A stretch of 64,000 nt of DNA from Erysipelotrichaceae bacterium (GTDB lineage: Bacteria > Bacillota_I > Bacilli_A > Erysipelotrichales > Erysipelotrichaceae), in the NCBI GenBank assembly GCA_030526485.1, contig JAUNCS010000004.1, positions 1-64,000 of the forward strand. The letters run 5' to 3'. Positions 42,433-50,720 of the stretch are shown piece by piece. The notes below the pieces were generated by a model that saw only the letters and a list, made by a program, of their open reading frames with translations, made no database searches and had not been told where the DNA came from. Within the stretch, counting starts at the first letter, position 1, and every line of letters begins with the position of its first letter. The position numbers and the translations under genes are program-made.

Positions 42433-42458
42433 GTTTATCTGACACCAGGAGGGGAAAA

Positions 42459-44534
42459 ATGAAAGATAAAATTTTCGGAGTCCTGCAAAGAGTTGGTAGA
42501 AGCTTTATGCTTCCAATCGCAATCCTACCAGTTGCAGGTCTACTACTTGGTATTGGTGGTTCTTTCACTAATACTACAATGCTTGAATCTTATAACTTAT
42601 TAGGAGTTATGGGTCCTGGCACAGTTTGGTACACATTATTCTATGTAATGTCAAAAGCTGGTGATATCGTATTCGGCAACTTACCAATCATCTTCGCTAT
42701 GGGTGTTGCGATTGGTATGGCTAAGAAGGAAAAAGAAGTTGCAGCTCTAGCTGCAGTTGTTGCCTTCTTCATCATGCACGTATCAATCTCAGCAATGATC
42801 GATATTACAGGTGCTGCTGCTACAATGCACGATGGTGCTATCGCTTCAGCTTGTGGTATCAATTCATTACAGATGGGTGTATTCGGTGGTATTATCGTAG
42901 GTCTTGGTGTAGCTGCTCTACACAACAAGTTCTACAAGATTGAATTACCACAGGTATTATCATTCTTCGGTGGTACTAGATTTGTACCAATCATCTCTGC
43001 TATTGTTTACCTTTTTGTAGGTATCTTAATGTTCTTTATCTGGCCAACTATCCAGAACGCTATCTATGCTGTTGGTGGCGTAGTAAGAAACTCTGGCTAC
43101 TTTGGTACATTTGTATACGGTTTAATGGAAAGAGCTTTAATTCCATTTGGTCTACACCACGTATTCTATATGCCATTCTGGCAGACAGGTGTTGGTGGCA
43201 CTATGGAAGTTGCTGGCAGACTTGTTGAAGGTGCTCAGAACATCTTCTTCGCTCAGCTTGCTGATCCTGCTACTACAGAATTCGCTGTTGAAGCTACTAG
43301 ATTCATGTCTGGTAAGTTCCCACTAATGATCTTCGGTCTTCCAGGTGCAGCACTAGCTATGTACTATTGCGCAAAAGACAACAAGAAGAAAATTGCTGGT
43401 GGTCTATTAATCTCTGCTGCTTTAACTTCAATGTTAACAGGTATCACTGAACCACTAGAATTCACATTCTTATTCGTAGCTCCATTACTATATGTAATCC
43501 ACTGTATCGGTGCTGGTTTAGCATATATGTTTATGCATATCTTCGGTGTAGGTGTTGGTATGACATTCTCTGGCGGTATGATCGACTTAACATTATTCGG
43601 TATCCTTCAGGGTAACAGCAAGACTCACTGGATCTGGGTTGTAATCGTTGGTATCTTCTATTTCATCGCTTACTTCCTAATCTTCTCTGTAATTATCAAG
43701 AAAATGGATCTTAAGACTCCAGGTAGAGAAGATGATGATGAAGAAACTAAGCTATACACAAGAAGTGATGTAAATGCTAAGAATGATTCAAACAATGTTT
43801 CTGCACTAATCGTAAAGGGCTTAGGTGGTGCAGAAAATCTAAGCGACGTTGACTGTTGTGCAACTAGACTTAGAGTTACTGTAAAAGATGCTTCAAAAGT
43901 AAGTCAGGATACATTAAAGACTTCAGGTGCTGCTGGTGTTATCGTTAAGGGCAACGGCGTACAGGTTATCTATGGTCCAAAGGTATCAGTAATCAAGTCT
44001 AACTTAGAAGACTATTTAGCTAATCCTACTGCAGTAGTTGAAGAAACTGTTGTTGAAGAAGTTAAGGAAGAAAAGAAAGCTGTTGCTGCTGAATTAGCTG
44101 CAATCTGCGATGGTAAGGTTGATCTAATCACTAACACACCTGATGAATCATTTGCACAAAAGATGATGGGTGATGGTGTAATGTTTGTTCCGTCTACTGG
44201 AAAGATCTATTCACCATGTGATGGCACTATCGGTTTCATCTTCCCAACAAAGCATGCCTTAGGTATGACTGACAATAACGGTACAGAAATCCTATTACAT
44301 ATCGGTATTGATACTGTAAATATGGGTGGTGAAGGCTTCGATGTAAAAGTAAGCGATGGCCAGACTGTTAAGAAGGGTGACCTATTAATGGAAGTAGATC
44401 TTAAGTTAGTTGAAGAAAAGGCTAAGTCTACTGCTTCTGTTATGGTATTTACTAACCTTGGCGAAGATAATACAATTGAAGTTGTAAAACTAGGTGAAGT
44501 AAATCATAACGATTTAGTTCTAAATTTAAAATAA
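42459..44534 (+). CDS. ptsG: PTS glucose-type transporter EIICBA
   Basis: 691 residues in one chain. The EIIC membrane domain (1-420) forms the sugar channel. The EIIB domain (about 445-520) has the phospho-Cys motif CCATRLRV. A Glu/Val linker (about 525-550) leads to the EIIA domain (about 560-691) with phospho-His614 in LLHIGIDTV. It imports and phosphorylates glucose (or N-acetylglucosamine), using phosphate from HPr. AGGAGGGG precedes the ATG. The RAT/terminator leader and the adjacent antiterminator gene point to GlcT-like induction, with a cre site for repression. Confidence 0.92.
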   Translation: MKDKIFGVLQRVGRSFMLPIAILPVAGLLLGIGGSFTNTTMLESYNLLGVMGPGTVWYTLFYVMSKAGDIVFGNLPIIFAMGVAIGMAKKEKEVAALAAVVAFFIMHVSISAMIDITGAAATMHDGAIASACGINSLQMGVFGGIIVGLGVAALHNKFYKIELPQVLSFFGGTRFVPIISAIVYLFVGILMFFIWPTIQNAIYAVGGVVRNSGYFGTFVYGLMERALIPFGLHHVFYMPFWQTGVGGTMEVAGRLVEGAQNIFFAQLADPATTEFAVEATRFMSGKFPLMIFGLPGAALAMYYCAKDNKKKIAGGLLISAALTSMLTGITEPLEFTFLFVAPLLYVIHCIGAGLAYMFMHIFGVGVGMTFSGGMIDLTLFGILQGNSKTHWIWVVIVGIFYFIAYFLIFSVIIKKMDLKTPGREDDDEETKLYTRSDVNAKNDSNNVSALIVKGLGGAENLSDVDCCATRLRVTVKDASKVSQDTLKTSGAAGVIVKGNGVQVIYGPKVSVIKSNLEDYLANPTAVVEETVVEEVKEEKKAVAAELAAICDGKVDLITNTPDESFAQKMMGDGVMFVPSTGKIYSPCDGTIGFIFPTKHALGMTDNNGTEILLHIGIDTVNMGGEGFDVKVSDGQTVKKGDLLMEVDLKLVEEKAKSTASVMVFTNLGEDNTIEVVKLGEVNHNDLVLNLK

Positions 44535-44546
44535 TAAGGATAAGTA

Positions 44547-45371
44547 ATGTATAAAGTCAGGACCGTTCTGGGAAATAACGCGATACTTGTATTAGATGAT
44601 TCTGATTCTAGAGAAACTATTTTTATTGGTACTGGAATTGGCTTTGGACGCAAGGTCGGAATGACAATAGATATAGCGGGTAAAAATGTTACCCGCTATG
44701 TTCAAGAAAAGGGTAAGGATATTAGTGCTCAACTAATCAAGAATGATTCCGTATATCTGGAAATTGCTGATAAGCTGATTACTAGTGCTGCCAGTAAGTT
44801 TGAAAACTTCGATCGCAACATCTTGATACCGTTAAGTGATCACATTGCCTTTGCCATTTCCAGAATGGACTCAGGCTTAGTGATAAATAATCCATTTAAA
44901 AACGACATCAAACTGCTTTTTAAAGAAGAATTTGATGTAGCAATGGAAAGTGTTTCTATTATTAAAGAAAAACTTAATAAGACAATTAATGAAGATGAAG
45001 TATCTTATATAACTCTTCATTTACATAGTGCCAGATCAGATATGAAAGTTGACCAGTCACTTATCTTGGCTACGCTGGTAAATGAATCGTTAAGTGAGAT
45101 TGAAAAAACACTGGATATTAAGATAGATGTCAACAGTCTCTCTTATTCAAGACTATTAACTCATCTCAAGTATTTATTATTAAGATGTAATATGAATGAG
45201 AAACTAAGAATAGATATGAGTGATTACACCAAAACTAAATTCCCTGTTTCTTATAAATTGGCTGAAAACGTAATAAAGAAATTTTCTAAAATGCTTAAAG
45301 TATCAATCGATGAGATTGAAGTCGGCTACCTCGCATTGCATATCGAAAGAATCTGTTCCACTAATGATTAG
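44547..45371 (+). CDS. BglG/LicT-family transcription antiterminator
   Basis: 274 residues. The N-terminal RNA-binding CAT domain (1-60; YKVRTVLGNNAILVLDD, ETIFIGTGIGFGRK) is followed by PRD1 (about 65-165; SDHIAFAISR, EVSYITLHLHSA) and PRD2 (about 170-274; DVNSLSYSRLLTHLKYLL, EVGYLALHIERI). Phosphorylation of PRD histidines by the PTS sets its activity. It begins 12 bases after ptsG and should act on the leader at 42361-42432. Confidence 0.93.
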   Translation: MYKVRTVLGNNAILVLDDSDSRETIFIGTGIGFGRKVGMTIDIAGKNVTRYVQEKGKDISAQLIKNDSVYLEIADKLITSAASKFENFDRNILIPLSDHIAFAISRMDSGLVINNPFKNDIKLLFKEEFDVAMESVSIIKEKLNKTINEDEVSYITLHLHSARSDMKVDQSLILATLVNESLSEIEKTLDIKIDVNSLSYSRLLTHLKYLLLRCNMNEKLRIDMSDYTKTKFPVSYKLAENVIKKFSKMLKVSIDEIEVGYLALHIERICSTND

Positions 45372-45383
45372 TGGAACTTTTTT
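45355..45383 (+). terminator. terminator of the ptsG-antiterminator operon
   Basis: GTTCCACTAAT and ATTAGTGGAAC form a perfect stem overlapping the stop codon, then TTTTTT. Confidence 0.92.
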
Positions 45384-45402
45384 ATATATTAAGAATTTCA
45401 AT

Positions 45403-45434
45403 GCGTCGTTATATAACACTATAACGGCGTTTTC
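45403..45434. repeat. hairpin at the left side of the IS91-like element
   Basis: GCGTCGTTATA and TATAACGGCGT pair (one wobble) over a TAACAC loop, followed by TTTC. It may be a terminator or part of the element's end; I could not prove the boundary. Confidence 0.5.
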
Positions 45435-45507
45435 TTCTGTATTTCAGTTTAGGACATAACTAAAAGAATTTTTCGAGAATATAGATTGTTGTTTACTTGT
45501 AAATGTT

Positions 45508-45696
45508 TTATTTATTATTAAATCTATCAGAGTCAGCTCTATACATATATTCAAGACAGAATGGACATAACATTCTATCTTCTTCAATATATGGAGGAAG
45601 TTCTCTCATTCTTTTAAGAGTTTCTTCATCTGTTACTTCTTTGTAGCCACAGGCTACGCATTTCATTAATACATCCTTGTTTGTAGTATCTGTCAT
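45508..45696 (-). CDS. small zinc-ribbon protein overlapping the transposase 3' end
   Basis: 62 residues from the ATG at 45696 (MTDTTNKDVLMKC), preceded by GAAGGAAAAAG. CVACG and CPFC form a likely four-Cys zinc site, with an acidic helix between (KRMRELPPYIEEDRM). It shares 71 bases with the end of the transposase gene in another frame. Function unknown; it may be an accessory of the element or a gene the element landed against. Confidence 0.6.
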   Translation of the reverse strand: MTDTTNKDVLMKCVACGYKEVTDEETLKRMRELPPYIEEDRMLCPFCLEYMYRADSDRFNNK

Positions 45697-47029
45697 TTCT
45701 TTTTCCTTCCAGTGGGTTGCAGGTGTATACATATCTAAATGTACCGGAACATCCACATTTCAATATATCTCTATTATAGGAATCGGCGATGTGTGTTCTA
45801 AATTTAAGTGATTCGAGTTTCTTCTTTAATAAGTATTTTCTTGTCTGCTTATTGGTTGTATGCTTGTAAGGAAATTTCTTACCAAGGAGTTCGTTTATTT
45901 TATCAAGCAGTGCGCCGCTTTTATTACTGTAAAAGCCATAATACCTAATCATCCTGAAATGTTTATCCGGAATATGGATAATCATCTTACCTAAAAGTTT
46001 TTTGCCCGTTTCATTTACGACTATTCTTTTCTCTGTTTTATGGTCTTCGTACCACCATGAGACGGAATCTGTTTTACTATCATAGGACGTAATCCTGCTT
46101 TCAGCCATAACGGGCCTGCCGGCATATCTCATCATATAGGAAACACAGCCATTAACGTCTTTAAGATTACGTTCTTTATTTCTTTCATCTACTTTAGCGT
46201 ATACATAAAAACCGTGATCTCTTTTCTTATAACTGTTATCAATTAGTCTTTTGATAATTTTGTCATTTGGATATCTTTCTAAAAGAAGCCTATTCACTTC
46301 ATACATCCAGGTGTGTCTTAAAGAGGCATAATTGAAATGATTAAACCTTTTGATTTCATTTTTCTTTGAATTGTATATAAGTTCAGGAACAAGCGCATGA
46401 ATATGAGGGTTCCATTTTAAATCTCTTCCGAATGTGTGAAGAGTGGCTATTTCACCAAATTCATTTAAACCATTATAGTTTCTAAATAAATAGTAATTAT
46501 CTTTAGGATTCTTTACTATTCCTTTCTTTCTTCTGACTTTATTAAATAGAGAATTGTTGAACAGTTTCATTAGAGTATTTCTTGAAGCCACAAAAAGAAT
46601 ATTTAGAGATTCTCTATCTTTTCTGAATAGTTCTCTATATTCTTCAGGGATAGTAAAAACCATGTGCCTGTGTTTTATATCTATACACATGGTTTCAGCT
46701 TTTGAAGCCAGTGTTTTCTGTAGCTTAATACCACAAGAAGAACAGAAACGTGAATGACAATGTCTAAACAGCCATATCCAGTTATCGCAGTTATCACAAT
46801 CAAACGCATCGAATCCAAGATAAACTGTTTTACATAAAAGTGTTTGATAAACATTATCTAGTATTACTTCTCTAGCTATTCCACTTTCATCAATCGATTC
46901 TAACCACTCAAGGTTATTCCAGATTATTTCTTTTATTCTTGGTTTACTCAGATCCTTCTTGTATGAATCAAAGTCCGATAATAATCCGATACTGTTTTGA
47001 TCTATATTATGTAATGATAAATCTATCAT
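45626..47029 (-). CDS. IS91-family transposase (HUH, zinc-binding N-terminus)
   Basis: 467 residues. The N-terminal zinc-binding domain is C-C-x2-C...CHSRFCSSCG (about 78-105). The Y2/HUH nuclease part has HTFGRDLKWNPHIHALVPE (HUH, about 220-238) and Tyr residues in CVSYMMRYAGRP. The C-terminal basic region follows. It nicks one strand and moves the element by rolling-circle transfer. It ends in TGA, otherwise rare here. No frame damage is seen, so it may be active. Confidence 0.88.
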   Translation of the reverse strand: MIDLSLHNIDQNSIGLLSDFDSYKKDLSKPRIKEIIWNNLEWLESIDESGIAREVILDNVYQTLLCKTVYLGFDAFDCDNCDNWIWLFRHCHSRFCSSCGIKLQKTLASKAETMCIDIKHRHMVFTIPEEYRELFRKDRESLNILFVASRNTLMKLFNNSLFNKVRRKKGIVKNPKDNYYLFRNYNGLNEFGEIATLHTFGRDLKWNPHIHALVPELIYNSKKNEIKRFNHFNYASLRHTWMYEVNRLLLERYPNDKIIKRLIDNSYKKRDHGFYVYAKVDERNKERNLKDVNGCVSYMMRYAGRPVMAESRITSYDSKTDSVSWWYEDHKTEKRIVVNETGKKLLGKMIIHIPDKHFRMIRYYGFYSNKSGALLDKINELLGKKFPYKHTTNKQTRKYLLKKKLESLKFRTHIADSYNRDILKCGCSGTFRYVYTCNPLEGKRNDRYYKQGCINEMRSLWLQRSNR

Positions 47030-47050
47030 TAATTAAATTATAAATATAAA

Positions 47051-47105
47051 AAGGCAGACCTTATTAGGCTGCCTCGCTATTCAAATTAACGTTCACGTAG
47101 TGAGC
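47051..47105. repeat. pair of hairpins upstream of the transposase gene
   Basis: GGCAG-CC / GG-CTGCC (47053-47073) and GTTCAC / GTGAGC (47091-47105, followed by TTTTTT on the plus strand). They are candidates for the element's end or transcription stops. Confidence 0.45.
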
Positions 47106-47140
47106 TTTTTTATTGAACGGGGATTTGCGTAAAATGCATT

Positions 47141-47170
47141 AAAAAAGGTTGTTGAGATACTCAACAACCA
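47141..47170 (-). terminator. terminator of the large ABC protein gene
   Basis: GGTTGTTGAG and CTCAACAACC form a perfect 10-bp stem with a three-base loop, then T6 on the minus strand. Confidence 0.93.
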
Positions 47171-47175
47171 TATAG

Positions 47176-50100
47176 CTATTCAGTTCTTAATGCGATAACC
47201 GGATCTTGTTTAGCAGCCTTCTTAGAAGGGATAAAGCCAGCAATCATTGTAAGTACAACTGAGATAATGATGAGGATTATAGCTGGTTTTAAACCAAGAG
47301 TAGCCTTGATATTATCAATATCAGTTAACTTATAAATAATATTGTTAATTGGGAAAGTAGCCAGATAAGAAACGGTTACACCCAAAGTACCTGATAATAA
47401 ACCAATAATAAATGTTTCAGCATTAAATATCGAAGAGACATTCTTCTTGGAAGCACCCATAGCTCTTAGAATGCCAATTTCCTTAGTACGTTCCATAACG
47501 GAGATTAAGGTAATAACCGCAATCATGATACTAGATACAAATAAGGAAATAGATACAAAGGCAATTAGTACATAAGTAACAGCATTCACAATAGTCTGAA
47601 CTGAAGATATCAGTACACCAGTCATATCGACATAACTGATTTCCTTTTCTTCATCATTGACGATACTGTTATATTTATCAATCAGTTTCATGAAGTTATC
47701 CTTCGCATTGAAGTTCTTGAAATAGATTGAAATAGAAGTAGGTTCATCAATATTCTGATAACCAAGATTAGTTAAGTTATTCTTATATGAAGCAGTAGAA
47801 CCTGTTAACATTGAAGACATCAGTCTTTGTAGTTCATCTTCATTCATATTGAAGTTGAAAGCTTTCGCAAAAGCATTTGTATCAACAGTCATAATATCTT
47901 TACTAAAGACATTCTGTAAGCCACTAAGTGATTCAGCCATTGGTGTCATAATTTCCGCAGTAGACATTAGAACACCTGCTGACATTAATGATTTAGCCAG
48001 ATTATTAGAAACCGTAGCATACTTTGTCGCAACCTCAGGAATCATAGCTGAAGTAGCAAATAAGGTAGTGCTGCTTAAAGTATTAACACCATCAGAATAA
48101 GTTCTGGTCATATCTGTTGGATTAATAGTGTAGATAATTTCACTTCCTGCGGTACAAGTAGTAGCGATAGTCTGATAATACTTTTTAAACATCAGCTTAG
48201 AGCTTTCAGCTAAATCAGCATAATCAGTATCGGTAAGAATAGAACTTGCGGCTGTAATAATCTGTGTTGTATCACTTGGTAAGCCAAGCGAACCAATATT
48301 CTCAACCAATGTATTTAAAGCGGCCTTATAGTAAGCAGCATTAATACCATCGCCATAAGTATCATAGTCACTGATATCAATCTTTAAATAAGCAGTACTT
48401 GGATCACTTGGATCTGTTAAGACAGTTTGAACTCTTGATCCAGGGATTAATGGACTGCCTTCATAGGTGCTGATAATTGAATTAAAGATAACTGTATTTA
48501 AGCCAACGACCATTTCTGATGAAGAAGAAATCATCGGAGCGTACATACTTGCATATTTATCGGCAACCTTCATCATATCTTCACTGGACATCATATTGAA
48601 GTTAAAGTCGCTTTCGCTGATATTAACTTTGAAGGCTTTCTTAAGCATTTCTTCATCAACAGAAACCATATCATTGAAGTCAATGCCACTGTTTTCTTTT
48701 TCATCATCAAAGCGATTACCAGAGAAAACATCAATATCCTTATTATTTAACTGTTTCTGAACAATTGGAGATTGACTGGCTTTTTCAATGACATGTTCAA
48801 CTAAGGCATGTGAATACATAACACCAGCTAGATTGCTGTCACCAGTAGCGTAGGCAACACCAGTAATCTTTATATCTTCTGACTGTCTGTAGATTTTATT
48901 CATATAGTCTTCATCACCAGTCATATCTTCGTAAGTGTTGTACTTAGCGTTGTATTTATATAAGTCAGTGACATCAATCAGCTTTAATTCGATATTCATC
49001 AGATCTTCATAAGTGATAGTCATTGGCTCATTCACAATACTTACTTCTTCACCGGTCATTACCTGTGAGAAGATGGTCTTTAGTTCAGCAGCTTCTCTTA
49101 AACCTAATGAATAGACAAATAAATCAGGAATCTTATCTTTTTGGGACAGGACAACAAGTACTTCATTGTAGTTGCTTGGCCAGTCACCAATTAGTAATTC
49201 ACATGATTCTTTTAATGTATCAGTTTCATATTCCGCAAAAGTTCCCATAGAAGAACTTGAAGAAACTGAACTAAGCAGGGACATTGCACTGTCTGAATAG
49301 AAAGAAGACATAATGGTATTAGGATTTAATTGGGCAATAGCGCCAGTTACATCCTTGGTATAGATTCTTGGGCTTACTGAATAAGCATAAGTAATCTTTT
49401 CCACGTCGTTTTCATATAATTCTTTATTTTCATCTAACCAGTTCATGAAAGATTCCAGGTCATTTGAACCAATAGAACCCATCATAGATGAGATAACCAT
49501 GGTTTCTTTTACTGAGCCTTCAGGAATATCTTCCTTATTGGCATCCACATGGGCAGTTAGTAAGGCTCCAAAGACATTGGAAGTCTCCGATTGGATAGTT
49601 AATGGATAAGAAGACATGGTTTCTTCTTGGATATCATCAATATAATTCTGGAAACCAGTTGATAGAGCCAGAATCAAGGCAATTCCGATAATACCAATAG
49701 ATCCCGCAAAAGCTGTTAGTAAAGTTCTTCCTTTCTTGGTTAATAAGTTATTGAAAGAAAGTGAAAGGGCAGTAAAGAAGCCCATCTTGGCATTTCCCAG
49801 TCTTTTTTTAACCGGAGGCTCAATTTCTTCTTCCTCTAATATATAGGGATTAGTATCACCAGTAATATCGCCATCCTTTAGATTAACAATACGATTGGCA
49901 TACTGTTCAGCCAGTTCCGGGTTATGAGTAACCATGATGACCAGCCTGTCCTTAGCTACTTCTTTTAATAATTCCATTACCTGGACAGAAGTCTTGGTAT
50001 CAAGAGCACCAGTCGGTTCATCAGCCAGGACAATAGAAGGGTTATTTACCAGGGCTCTGGCAATAGCTACTCTTTGCATCTGACCACCAGACATCTGATT

Positions 50101-50517
50101 AGGTTTCTTGTGAGCCTGTTCCTTAAGACCTACTGCTTCCAGGGCATCAAGAGCTCTTTTCTTTCTCTCCTTTGAAGAAATACCACTAATAGTAAGAGCC
50201 AGCTCGACATTGGCTAAGACAGTCTGATGAGGAATCAGGTTGTATGACTGAAAGATAAAACCAATAGTATGGTTACGATAAGCATCCCAGTCTCTATCTT
50301 TATAGTCTTTAGTAGAGACATTATTGATGATTAAATCACCTTCATCATATTTATCCAGACCACCTATTATATTTAATAAGGTTGTCTTACCTGATCCTGA
50401 TGGACCAAGGATGGCTACAAATTCGTTATCTCTAAAGTTTAGAGATACGCCATTTAGCGCTGTTTGTATCAATTCACCTGTTTTATAGGTTTTTCGTATA
50501 TCTTTAATTTGTAACAT
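47176..50517 (-). CDS. large MacB/FtsX-type ABC transporter (ATPase fused to permease)
   Basis: 1113 residues from the ATG at 50517 (MLQIKDIRKTYK). The N-terminal ATPase has Walker A GPSGSGKTTLL, signature MSGGQMQRVA, and Walker B IVLADEPTGALD (1-230). One helix follows at about 285. Residues about 305-970 form a very large external domain, and three helices near 985-1110 complete the FtsX permease (VSISLFVSSIMIAVITLISVMERTKEIGILRAMGASKK). MacB-type proteins drive outward work on envelope substrates rather than transport through a pore. There is no ribosome binding site; TATAAT ends six bases before the ATG, so the mRNA is probably leaderless. Confidence 0.88.
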   Translation of the reverse strand: MLQIKDIRKTYKTGELIQTALNGVSLNFRDNEFVAILGPSGSGKTTLLNIIGGLDKYDEGDLIINNVSTKDYKDRDWDAYRNHTIGFIFQSYNLIPHQTVLANVELALTISGISSKERKKRALDALEAVGLKEQAHKKPNQMSGGQMQRVAIARALVNNPSIVLADEPTGALDTKTSVQVMELLKEVAKDRLVIMVTHNPELAEQYANRIVNLKDGDITGDTNPYILEEEEIEPPVKKRLGNAKMGFFTALSLSFNNLLTKKGRTLLTAFAGSIGIIGIALILALSTGFQNYIDDIQEETMSSYPLTIQSETSNVFGALLTAHVDANKEDIPEGSVKETMVISSMMGSIGSNDLESFMNWLDENKELYENDVEKITYAYSVSPRIYTKDVTGAIAQLNPNTIMSSFYSDSAMSLLSSVSSSSSMGTFAEYETDTLKESCELLIGDWPSNYNEVLVVLSQKDKIPDLFVYSLGLREAAELKTIFSQVMTGEEVSIVNEPMTITYEDLMNIELKLIDVTDLYKYNAKYNTYEDMTGDEDYMNKIYRQSEDIKITGVAYATGDSNLAGVMYSHALVEHVIEKASQSPIVQKQLNNKDIDVFSGNRFDDEKENSGIDFNDMVSVDEEMLKKAFKVNISESDFNFNMMSSEDMMKVADKYASMYAPMISSSSEMVVGLNTVIFNSIISTYEGSPLIPGSRVQTVLTDPSDPSTAYLKIDISDYDTYGDGINAAYYKAALNTLVENIGSLGLPSDTTQIITAASSILTDTDYADLAESSKLMFKKYYQTIATTCTAGSEIIYTINPTDMTRTYSDGVNTLSSTTLFATSAMIPEVATKYATVSNNLAKSLMSAGVLMSTAEIMTPMAESLSGLQNVFSKDIMTVDTNAFAKAFNFNMNEDELQRLMSSMLTGSTASYKNNLTNLGYQNIDEPTSISIYFKNFNAKDNFMKLIDKYNSIVNDEEKEISYVDMTGVLISSVQTIVNAVTYVLIAFVSISLFVSSIMIAVITLISVMERTKEIGILRAMGASKKNVSSIFNAETFIIGLLSGTLGVTVSYLATFPINNIIYKLTDIDNIKATLGLKPAIILIIISVVLTMIAGFIPSKKAAKQDPVIALRTE

Positions 50518-50523
50518 AATGCA

Positions 50524-50529
50524 ATTATA
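50524..50529 (-). promoter_or_regulatory. -10 box of the large ABC gene (leaderless type)
   Basis: TATAAT on the minus strand, six bases before the ATG at 50517. Confidence 0.6.
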
Positions 50530-50663
50530 TGATTGAAATATGGGTAATTTATGTGAATAGGTAATATTTAGCACCTTTTTAGCAATATTGAAACTAAAAA
50601 AGATAAAAAATTAAGTAATTATGAAAATATTTTCATAGTACTGAAAATAATTAGCATAAATTC

Positions 50664-50692
50664 TTGAACACGCTTTCTTGAAAACTTATAAT
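50664..50692 (+). promoter_or_regulatory. oppA promoter
   Basis: TTGAAC (50664-50669), a 17-base spacer and TATAAT (50687-50692). This gives a leader of about 20 bases that includes the AGGAGGA site. Confidence 0.8.
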
Positions 50693-50720
50693 TAAATCAT
50701 TATTATAGGAGGACCGAGTA

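Larger units (their letters stand above)
45508..47029 (-). mobile_element. IS91-family-like insertion sequence (core)
   Basis: The unit consists of an IS91-type transposase gene and the small overlapping zinc-ribbon gene. IS91 elements move by rolling-circle replication and lack classical inverted repeats and target duplications, so the ends cannot be fixed from one copy. Hairpins at 45403-45434 and 47051-47105 are candidate terminal structures. A GTTC tetranucleotide, a known IS91 target, occurs at 47091. Confidence 0.7.
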
